Shown: one piece after another, positions 5,555 to 10,821 of the stretch
Position numbering within the stretch: the first letter of the stretch is position 1
Layout: each line of letters opens with the position of its first letter
Assembly (NCBI GenBank): GCA_013416795.1
Contig: RQSC01000033.1
Coordinates: forward strand, 263,129 to 273,949
DNA: 10,821 nt
DNA from: Prasinococcaceae sp. CCMP 1430
Lineage: Eukaryota; Prasinodermophyta; Palmophyllophyceae; Prasinococcales; Prasinococcaceae
Direction of reading: 5' to 3'
Notes under the pieces: model-generated
Database searches by the model: none
The model's input: the letters and a program-made list of their open reading frames with translations, nothing else
Told to the model about the DNA's origin: nothing
Translations under genes and position numbers: made by a program

Positions 5555-7306
5555 CTATTCCTGCTTCAGCTTGTCGTACTCCGCCTGCTGCAGGAAGCGC
5601 GCTTCCACTGCGTTGCCCGAGCACTTGCGCCCGTGCAGGACGCGCTGGGCTGCACCCGCCGCCGCCACGTCGTCGTACTCGAGCAGCACCAGACCAGCGC
5701 CCTCGCTCTTGCGAGGAATAGTAAGCGCGACGAGGGTGCCGTACTGGCTGCATTCCTGCTGCATGTCGGCGCACACGTCTGCGTACTCCTCGTCGTCCTT
5801 GAGCTCCTCCTCTGTGACCGCGTTCTTGATGCAGAGTATCTTGGACGGCACGCCAAAGGGCATCGGGCCCACGCCGCCCATCGGCGGCGGCATGCCCACG
5901 GGCGGCATTCCGGGCATGCCGGGTGGCATGCCAGGCACGCCCATCGGGCCAGGCGGGAAGCCAAGCGGGGGCCCACCCATTCTCGGGGGCCCAGCCATGG
6001 GTCCCCCCTTGTTGGCGCCCTCTGATGCGCGTCGCACGGTCAGCTTCTTGTCCCCAACCAGCATGCCATTGAGGCCCTCGCACGCGCCATCCACCACGCT
6101 GCGGTCCTCGAAAGTGATGAAGGCGTACCCCTTCGACTGCTGCGTGTCGGGGTTTTTGATCAGATCGATGGTGGCCAGCTTGCCAAAGGGTTCCACGAGC
6201 GACGTGACCTGCTCTTCGGTCAGATAGTACGGCAGCCCACCGATGAAGACGCGGTCCGGATCGTTCTGCTTCGTGAGCGCTGGGCCGCCCCCGAGGTTGC
6301 CCCCCGGCATTGGCCCCGGCATGGGCCCCATGCCCGGGCCAGGCATCGGCATGGGCATCATCATGGGAGGGGGCATGCCAAACCCCAGGCCGAGGGCGGC
6401 GAGGTTGAGTTTCGGATTGGGCCTGCAGGGTCCGAGCGCGGCCGCTTCCTGCTCCTTGTAATCGTTGGGGCGGCGCACCCGCAGCATGGCGCCCTCGAAC
6501 TTGATGGCGTCGAGCGCCATCGCGTTTGACGCCTCCTCGACCGTGCGGAACTCGACAAATGCGAACGCCTTCTCCCTGTTGAGGTAGACGTTCATGACCG
6601 GGTCGGCCTTCTCGTCGATCACGCCATTCACCGCCACCAGCGCGCCGTTGAAAAAGCTCTTGAGCGTCTCGTCCGTGCACACGGGCGGCAGGCCGCCGAC
6701 GTACACGCGCCGCGCGTGGCGCGTCTGAAGCTGGTTCTGGATCGGCATCAGGGCCGGCACGCCCGGAGCACCAATGGCACCGCCCGGGGGTCTCATGCCG
6801 GGTGCCGCCATGCCGGCCCCTGGCGGCCCACCCGGGAAGCCCGGCGCCCCCGGCGGCATGCCCATGCGCTGGGCTGCGGCCTGCCCACCGGAGTTCTGCA
6901 TAGCGAGGATTTCCGGCGGCGGCTCTGTCATGTCAAAGTACGTCGGTCTTCGGCGCTTGCGCTCGCTCAGTGGCGGGGGCGACGGGGTGCGCGGTCGGCG
7001 CCTGTATCGATCGCGATAGCGATCGTCGTACCCCCTCCCGCGTCCCTCGTAGCCGTCGTAGCCGCGGTCCGAGGGGTAGCCACGCCCGCGCTCGCGCTCG
7101 CGCTCACGCTCGCGGTCACGCTCGCGGTCACGCTCGCGCTCGTAGCCGCGCGGCGGCGGCGATCTGCTGCGCCTTCGCTCTTCGCCATGCTGCCGGCGCG
7201 GATCGGGGCGCTCCGGCAAGCCCGGCGGCCCCGGCAGCGCCGACTTTCCCTCCTCCACCCCGGGCGCAGCCGCTGCGCCCTGCAAGCCCGCCGCCGGCGC
7301 ATCCAT
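5555..7306 (-). CDS. U2AF2: U2AF large subunit (U2AF65), splicing factor
   Basis: Nuclear pre-mRNA splicing factor that binds the 3' polypyrimidine tract and recruits U2 snRNP. 583 aa, single exon (human is 475). In order: RS-like region (about 42-110, with RE/RD dipeptide repeats); a U2AF-ligand-motif position RKRRRPTYFDM (116-126); RRM1 (200-281; RNP2 VYVGGL, RNP1 KAFAFVEF); RRM2 (352-427; RNP2 VFIGGL, RNP1 KGYAFITF); C-terminal UHM (488-571) with the family block DDEEYADV. Oddities: the ULM Trp is Phe123, the UHM R-X-F motif reads RKC (560-562), and the linkers between domains are long and Met/Gly/Pro-rich. The start at 7306 was chosen because the upstream in-frame 51 codons read through a poly-T tract and look like leader. 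It diverges from RFC2 and converges on eL28. Confidence 0.96.
   Translation of the reverse strand: MDAPAAGLQGAAAAPGVEEGKSALPGPPGLPERPDPRRQHGEERRRSRSPPPRGYERERDRERDRERERERERGRGYPSDRGYDGYEGRGRGYDDRYRDRYRRRPRTPSPPPLSERKRRRPTYFDMTEPPPEILAMQNSGGQAAAQRMGMPPGAPGFPGGPPGAGMAAPGMRPPGGAIGAPGVPALMPIQNQLQTRHARRVYVGGLPPVCTDETLKSFFNGALVAVNGVIDEKADPVMNVYLNREKAFAFVEFRTVEEASNAMALDAIKFEGAMLRVRRPNDYKEQEAAALGPCRPNPKLNLAALGLGFGMPPPMMMPMPMPGPGMGPMPGPMPGGNLGGGPALTKQNDPDRVFIGGLPYYLTEEQVTSLVEPFGKLATIDLIKNPDTQQSKGYAFITFEDRSVVDGACEGLNGMLVGDKKLTVRRASEGANKGGPMAGPPRMGGPPLGFPPGPMGVPGMPPGMPGMPPVGMPPPMGGVGPMPFGVPSKILCIKNAVTEEELKDDEEYADVCADMQQECSQYGTLVALTIPRKSEGAGLVLLEYDDVAAAGAAQRVLHGRKCSGNAVEARFLQQAEYDKLKQE
7087..7142. repeat. 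Hexamer-like repeat coding Arg-Glu/Arg-Asp
   Basis: Degenerate six-base units of the CGCTCG / CGCTCA / CGGTCA type (plus strand) encode the alternating RE and RD dipeptides of the U2AF65 RS-like region. Confidence 0.85.
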
Positions 7307-7399
7307 CGCGCCGCAGCACAGCCGCGGCGGGCGATCGCAGTGTACGTTGGCCACGAGGCCAAGGTGACGACGACCGCCGCCGCCCCCCGCCGCCGACCC

Positions 7400-7415
7400 A
7401 AAAAAAAAAAAAAAA
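7400..7415. repeat. Run of 16 A (poly-U in the U2AF65 leader)
   Basis: A perfect homopolymer. On the U2AF65 strand it is a T16 tract 94 bases upstream of the chosen start codon, either in the 5' UTR or in the core promoter. Confidence 0.95.
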
Positions 7416-7456
7416 GTTGGAAAAACGTACACCCACCGGGTAGGTACATCAAACTG

Positions 7457-7467
7457 CACGTGACGTC
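7457..7467. promoter_or_regulatory. G-box/CRE composite
   Basis: CACGTGACGTC combines a perfect G-box (CACGTG, 7457-7462) with a near-CRE (TGACGTC, 7461-7467), giving two overlapping ACGT cores, the type of site recognised by bZIP and bHLH factors. It lies 150 bases upstream of the U2AF65 start. Confidence 0.35.
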
Positions 7468-7490
7468 TGGCTCGAGCCGGCTCGTTGTTC

Positions 7491-7568
7491 CTTAGACCCT
7501 AGATCTTTTTAGAAGTATGTATTTTGATATATTGATGGTGTTTAGGTTTGACAACAAACCTTAAAACC
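7491..7568. other. AT-rich island
   Basis: About 78 bases with much lower GC than anything nearby. It contains GATATATT (7526-7533), a TATA-like string on either strand, and a 7-bp hairpin AGGTTTG-ACAA-CAAACCT (7544-7561). No Sm site or RNA-gene box was convincing. It is probably a nucleosome-poor promoter core or an insertion scar. Confidence 0.6.
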
Positions 7569-7661
7569 TCACGCCGGTTCGGTTTCGTGTTGTGTGGGGT
7601 GGGGTTTGGGACGCGGCGCGCGCGGGACCGGGTGCGGCGCGGCGCTGGCGCGATGTTCGCA

Positions 7662-7669
7662 TTTCGCGC
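7662..7669 (+). promoter_or_regulatory. E2F-like site
   Basis: TTTCGCGC matches the E2F consensus TTTSSCGC, and a near-match (TTTCGCGG) follows at 7876-7883. RFC genes are E2F targets in plants and animals, so the match is sensible, but the base composition makes chance hits likely. Confidence 0.3.
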
Positions 7670-7844
7670 GCGCCTTCCGCGCGTTTCGGCGCACCGCCGC
7701 GCCGCCAACCGAGGTTTGGAAGAGGTGGCTACATCAAGGCTGTGCTCCATCAAAGCTTTCGTGTTTTACCGTACAAGTGCCTTTCAGGCGGCGCCCGCTG
7801 CTTCCAACCAATCCCCGTTTCCCATTTTCCGTGTATTTCCCTGC

Positions 7845-7868
7845 GCATTCGCATTCGCATTCGCATTC
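7845..7868. repeat. (GCATTC)4 tandem repeat
   Basis: Four perfect six-base units lie about 240 bases upstream of the RFC2 start. Confidence 0.95.
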
Positions 7869-8103
7869 GCGGCGCTTTCGCGGGCGAGCGATCGATTGCC
7901 GCCGCCGTCGGCGTCGGCGTCGGCGCCCGGCGGGGAGAGGGGGGCCACACCGCGCGCGGCGCGCGCCCGGTGGGCTGCGCGCAGGGAGGCGCGGGTGGAG
8001 TGGGGGCGGGCCGAAGGGGTGGTTGGGTCGGGCCGGTTTTTGCAGGGCGCGTCCGCCCTCTGCCGTTCCGCGGCCGGGGCGCGAGCGCGGCCCGGCGCGC
8101 GAG

Positions 8104-9479
8104 ATGGCGTCGGCGTCGGCGCCGCAGAAGGCGGCCGCGCCGGCGGGCGGGCGCGACAACATGCCGTGGGTGGAGAAGTACCGCCCGTCGCTCGTGCGCG
8201 ACATCGTGGGCAACGCCGAGGCCGTCTCGCGGCTGGAGATAATAGCGGCCGACGGCAACATGCCCAACATGATCTTCGCGGGCCCGCCGGGCACCGGCAA
8301 GACCACGTCGGTGCTCTGCCTGGCGAACGCGCTGCTGGGGAGCGCGGCGAAGGAGGCCGTGCTCGAGCTCAACGCGAGCGACGACCGCGGCATCGACGTC
8401 GTGCGCAACAAGATCAAGATGTTCGCGCAGAAGAAGGTGACGCTGCCGCCGGGCAGGCACAAGATCGTCATCCTCGACGAGGCGGACTCGATGACGACGG
8501 GCGCGCAGCAGGCGCTGCGGCGCACCATGGAGATCTACTCGCAGACCACGCGCTTCGCGCTGGCGTGCAACCTGAGCACGAAGATCATCGAGCCCATCCA
8601 GTCGCGCTGCGCCGTCATCCGCTTCACCAAGCTGTCGGACGCCGAGGTGCTCGAGCGCCTCAAGTTCGTGGTGCAGGAGGAGAACGTGCCGCACGTCGAC
8701 GAGGGCCTCGAGGCGATCATCTTCTCGGCGGACGGCGACATGCGCCAGGCGCTCAACAACGTGCAGGCGACGCACTCGGGCTTCAGCTTCGTCAACGCGG
8801 CGAACGTGTACAAGGTAGGGCCTTTCATGCGAGCGATTGGGCCCTTTCATGCGAGCGATTAGGCCCTTTCATGCGAGCTCCTGCTTGGCGCTGTTCGCGG
8901 CGTGTGGCGGTGCCCTGGCGCGCGCGCGCGTGCTCGCCGCGCTGACGCGAACGCGAACACCACCGCTGCGAAGGTGTGCGACCAGCCGCACCCGACCACC
9001 GTGCGCAAGTGCGTGCAGGCGTGCATGGACGGCGACGCCGACACGGCGTTCCACGCGCTGCACTCGCTGTGGGCGCAGGGGTACTCGGCGCTCGACCTGG
9101 TGGGCACGCTCTTCCGCGTGGGTGCGTGCGCTGCTGCCGGGTTGCGCGCTTGTTTGTGTGCTGGGGCGCGCGTGCTGGCGCGCGTAGGGGGGCGCGCGTG
9201 CTGGCGCGCGTAGGGGGGCACGCGTGCTGGCGCGCGTGGGCACGCAACCCCCCCCCCCCCTCCCCCTCCGGACGCTGACGCCGCCGCGCCGTGCGCGCCG
9301 CGGCAGTCAAAAACTTCGACATGCCCGAGTTCTACAAGCTGGAATACATCCGCGAGGTGGGCGCGTGCCACGTGCGCGTCGCGGAGGGGTGCGACACGCT
9401 GCTGCAGCTGAGCGGCCTGCTCGCGCGGCTGGCGCGGGTGAAGCGCAAGGCGGCGGCTGGGGCGCTGCCGCCCATGTGA
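8104..9479 (+). CDS. RFC2: Replication factor C subunit 2 (clamp loader small subunit)
   Basis: An AAA+ subunit of the nuclear clamp loader that places PCNA on DNA. Exons 8104..8814, 8974..9121 and 9307..9479 give 343 aa, matching human RFC2 (yeast Rfc4) in length and along the whole protein. Seen: PWVEKYRP near residue 21; Walker A GPPGTGKT (60-67); Walker B ILDEAD (123-128); sensor 1 in RFALACN (Asn156); the SRC arginine-finger motif (167-169); sensor 2 GDMRQALN (211-218). After the first junction the frame gives VCDQPHP, and after the second [13 protein letters not shown], both exactly where the family expects them. The tail [11 protein letters not shown] differs from animals. The stop TGA lies inside the first unit of a minisatellite. 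The start is the first ATG after a long ATG-free leader. It converges on QNG1. Confidence 0.97.
8815..8973 (+). other. RFC2 intron 1
   Basis: 159 bases, phase 0, TACAAG|GTAGGG ... GCGAAG|GTG. CTGAC lies at 8942-8946, 28 bases from branch A to acceptor. There is no real pyrimidine tract. An in-frame TAG (8860-8862) would end any retained transcript. Confidence 0.93.
8818..8881. repeat. 22-bp tandem repeat, three copies, in RFC2 intron 1
   Basis: Units begin at 8818, 8839 and 8861 around the core CCTTTCATGCGAGCGATT. The third copy diverges at its end. The array starts three bases into the intron, abutting the donor site. Confidence 0.95.
9122..9306 (+). other. RFC2 intron 2
   Basis: 185 bases, phase 1, GTGG|GTGCGT ... 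GCGGCAG|TC; the split codon gives Val. CTGAC lies at 9275-9279, 28 bases from branch A to acceptor. A C-rich tract (9248-9269) lies upstream of the branch-point-like motif, not between it and the acceptor. A donor at 9118 was rejected because it breaks the frame. Confidence 0.9.
9163..9240. repeat. 26-bp tandem repeat, three copies, in RFC2 intron 2
   Basis: The core CGCGCGTGCTGGCGCGCGTA plus six G repeats with a 26-base period (copies at 9167, 9193 and 9219, the last slightly altered). It is followed by 13 C (9248-9260), which could pair with the G6 runs. Confidence 0.93.
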
Positions 9480-9574
9480 CCGAAGCCTGTGTGACCGAAG
9501 CCTGTGTGACCCAGCCCACGCGTGACCCAGCCCACGCGTGACCCGGCGCACGCGTGACCCGGCGCACGCGTGAC
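9475..9574. repeat. 15-16 bp minisatellite across the RFC2 stop
   Basis: GTGAC recurs at 9476, 9491, 9506, 9522, 9538, 9554 and 9570, so the period is 15, 15, then 16 four times. There are two subtypes, ACCGAAGCCTGT early and ACCC(A/G)GC(C/G)CACGC late. It contains the RFC2 stop codon and ends 19 bases before the QNG1 stop. Confidence 0.95.
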
Positions 9575-9593
9575 CGGCGCCAGCTTGCCGTCG

Positions 9594-10622
9594 TCAGTAG
9601 AACACCGTGCGGCACCGGTGGAAGGGCGGCAGCTTCGCGTCGGCACGGCGCTCCTCGCCCCACCTCCACAGGTACCAGTCCACGTGCGTCGCCAGCACCG
9701 GCGGCGCGCCGGCGCCCTCCCTCTCCGCCAGCAGCCGCGAGGCGGCCTCGCGCACCGCCTCGACCGCCACCACCGTCGCCGCGCGGATGGCGATCTCCTC
9801 CTCGCTGCCGGCGCGCACCTCCTCGCCCGCGCGCACCTTGGCCATGAGCGCGTCCGAGTACGAGATGGCGCCCGCGGCGAGCAGGCTCTGCGGCACGCGG
9901 TAGTCCGGGTACGTCGTGATGCGCGCGATGTCGCCGAACGCGCCGAGGCCCTCCCCGCCGAACGCCCCCCACATGTCGCCCGCCACGATCTGCGCGCGCT
10001 TGTAGAAGAACACCTGCCGGCCCTCGCCGTCCACCGCGGCGTCCCGGAAGCCCGGCAGCGCGTCCGCGATGAGAGCCACGAGCCGCGACGCCGAGCCGTC
10101 GGATGCGCGCACGAGCGCGGCGGCCGACCCGCCGAAGCGCGCCAGCAGCGCGGCGCCCAGCTCGCGCAGCAGGCGCGCGCGCTCCTCCTCGTTGGGCAGC
10201 GCGCGCGGCCAGGAGAGCAGGGCGCGCGCGTAGGCGCCGGTCGCCGTGGCCAGGCGCTCGGGCGAGACGAGCGACGGGTCGCGGAGGGCGGACGCCTTGA
10301 CGCCACCCGCGAGGTGCTCGTACTCCAGCTCGCCGTCCGGCCAGAAGCACCAGTTGAGCGCGTCCACCACCAGCACGCAGCGCGCGGTGAGCTCGGGGTT
10401 TGAGGGGTCGACGAGGTGCATGCCGTCGGCCGCCCACTGACGGGCGACGTGGTGTGGGGAGGGGAACAAGCCGTCGTTGGCGGGCGAGGAGGCGGTCTCG
10501 GCGTCCACGAAGTCTCGCGCGAGCTGCTCGCAGCGGGAGGGGTCGACGGCGACGAGGTGGGCCAGCTTGGAGGCGGCGCGCGCGCAGGTGCTGCGGACGA
10601 GCGCGAGCGGGCAGTCCATCAT
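9594..10622 (-). CDS. QNG1: Queuosine 5'-phosphate N-glycosidase (queuine salvage)
   Basis: Releases the base queuine from queuosine 5'-monophosphate so that it can be reused for tRNA wobble modification by the TGT enzyme. 342 aa, single exon, almost the same length as human QNG1 (341). Family signatures seen: DALNWCFWPDGE (87-98), FYKRAQIVAGDMWG (206-219), TTYPDYRVPQ (236-245, including the invariant Asp of the DYR[LV]P motif, taken as the active-site region), THVDWYLW (312-319) and the C-terminal PPFHRCRTVFY (332-342), which matches the family end. The start is the first of two adjacent ATGs (10620-10622), which places the N-terminal helix as in relatives. An ATG at 10745 would add 41 Arg/Pro-rich residues. 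This organism is therefore expected to use or scavenge queuine. It converges on RFC2. Confidence 0.95.
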   Translation of the reverse strand: MMDCPLALVRSTCARAASKLAHLVAVDPSRCEQLARDFVDAETASSPANDGLFPSPHHVARQWAADGMHLVDPSNPELTARCVLVVDALNWCFWPDGELEYEHLAGGVKASALRDPSLVSPERLATATGAYARALLSWPRALPNEEERARLLRELGAALLARFGGSAAALVRASDGSASRLVALIADALPGFRDAAVDGEGRQVFFYKRAQIVAGDMWGAFGGEGLGAFGDIARITTYPDYRVPQSLLAAGAISYSDALMAKVRAGEEVRAGSEEEIAIRAATVVAVEAVREAASRLLAEREGAGAPPVLATHVDWYLWRWGEERRADAKLPPFHRCRTVFY

Positions 10623-10821
10623 CGGAAGAGGGGGGTGGCGTCGGCGCGGCTGCTGGTGCGGGCGCCGCCGCCGCCGCCGCTGCGGCGCCGCGCCGTGCGC
10701 CTCGCTCGGGAGGGAGATTCGCCAATGTTCGTCGTACACCCTCACTTTGAATAAGTTCCGGTTGATGCCGCATGCATTTGATACAGTAGGACTACGTACG
10801 TACAGTCAAGTCCTGGACGCG
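10623..10821. promoter_or_regulatory. QNG1 upstream region, to right edge
   Basis: 199 bases with a (GCC)n tract at about 10663-10680, then a less GC-rich stretch from about 10740 carrying GCATGCATTTG and TACGTACGTA (10793-10802). It presumably holds the QNG1 promoter and 5' UTR. No other gene was seen. Confidence 0.5.

Larger units (their letters stand above)
7307..8103. promoter_or_regulatory. Divergent promoter region, U2AF65 / RFC2
   Basis: 797 bases between divergent starts. From left: a run of A, a G-box/CRE composite, an AT-rich island, an E2F-like site (7662-7669), CCAAT (7808-7812), GCATTC hexamers and a GTCGGC triplicate (7907-7924). No ATG occurs between 7656 and the RFC2 start. 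A GGTTTTTGCAG string ending at 8045 resembles a 3' splice site, so an RFC2 5'-UTR intron is possible but unproven. Confidence 0.6.

Noticed and set aside
7400-7415. Poly-A run next to an intronless gene as evidence that U2AF65 is a retrocopy
   Set aside because: The A run lies at the 5' side of U2AF65 and reads as poly-T on its strand. A retrocopy tail would sit 3' of the gene, near 5550.
7307-7459. 51-codon in-frame N-terminal extension of U2AF65
   Set aside because: It would encode a poly-Phe run from the T16 tract followed by Gly-rich residues, unlike any U2AF65 N-terminus. The start at 7306 leads straight into the RS-like region.
8859-9551. Minus-strand open frames across RFC2 exons 2 and 3
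   Set aside because: They read the tandem repeats and the antisense of conserved RFC2 exons. The plus-strand protein matches RFC2 across both junctions.
9475-9574. CRISPR-like array
   Set aside because: The 15-16 bp units are contiguous with no unique spacers, in a eukaryotic intergenic gap: a minisatellite.

Overview
This is a GC-rich nuclear segment from a eukaryote, most likely a compact-genome microalga or related protist. The evidence is six closely packed genes for eukaryote-type proteins, short GT-AG introns of 159 to 677 bases, and introns and spacers filled with short tandem repeats. A haptophyte, pelagophyte or small green alga would fit; the sequence alone does not decide, and the lineage call is inference.

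Left to right the genes strictly alternate in strand (+,-,+,-,+,-). (1) The 3' part of a large glutamine-rich protein that carries a bZIP-like segment, read from the left edge to 2778. (2) A two-exon arylalkylamine (serotonin-type) N-acetyltransferase on the minus strand, 3003-3710. (3) Ribosomal protein eL28, two exons, 4334-5403. (4) An intronless gene for the large U2AF splicing subunit (U2AF65/U2AF2), minus strand, 5555-7306. (5) Replication factor C subunit 2, three exons, 8104-9479. (6) An intronless queuosine 5'-phosphate N-glycosidase (QNG1, old name DUF2419), minus strand, 9594-10622.

The convergent 3' gaps are short (224, 151 and 114 bases). The last one is almost entirely a 15-16 bp minisatellite that begins on the RFC2 stop codon. 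The two divergent gaps (623 and 797 bases) must hold back-to-back promoters. They contain E2F-like sites, a G-box/CRE composite, a (GC)n tract, an AT-rich island and a run of 16 A.

The genes are not an operon or a dedicated system. They are housekeeping functions (translation, splicing, replication, tRNA-base salvage) plus an amine acetyltransferase and a probable transcription factor. The points most worth a second look are the bZIP-like heptads in the Q-rich protein, a U2AF65 whose UHM has lost the Phe of its R-X-F motif and whose leader carries a poly-U tract, a CTGAC branch-point-like motif in all four introns, unrelated tandem repeats in both RFC2 introns, and the stop-codon minisatellite. 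I saw no mobile element, CRISPR array, rRNA or tRNA gene.
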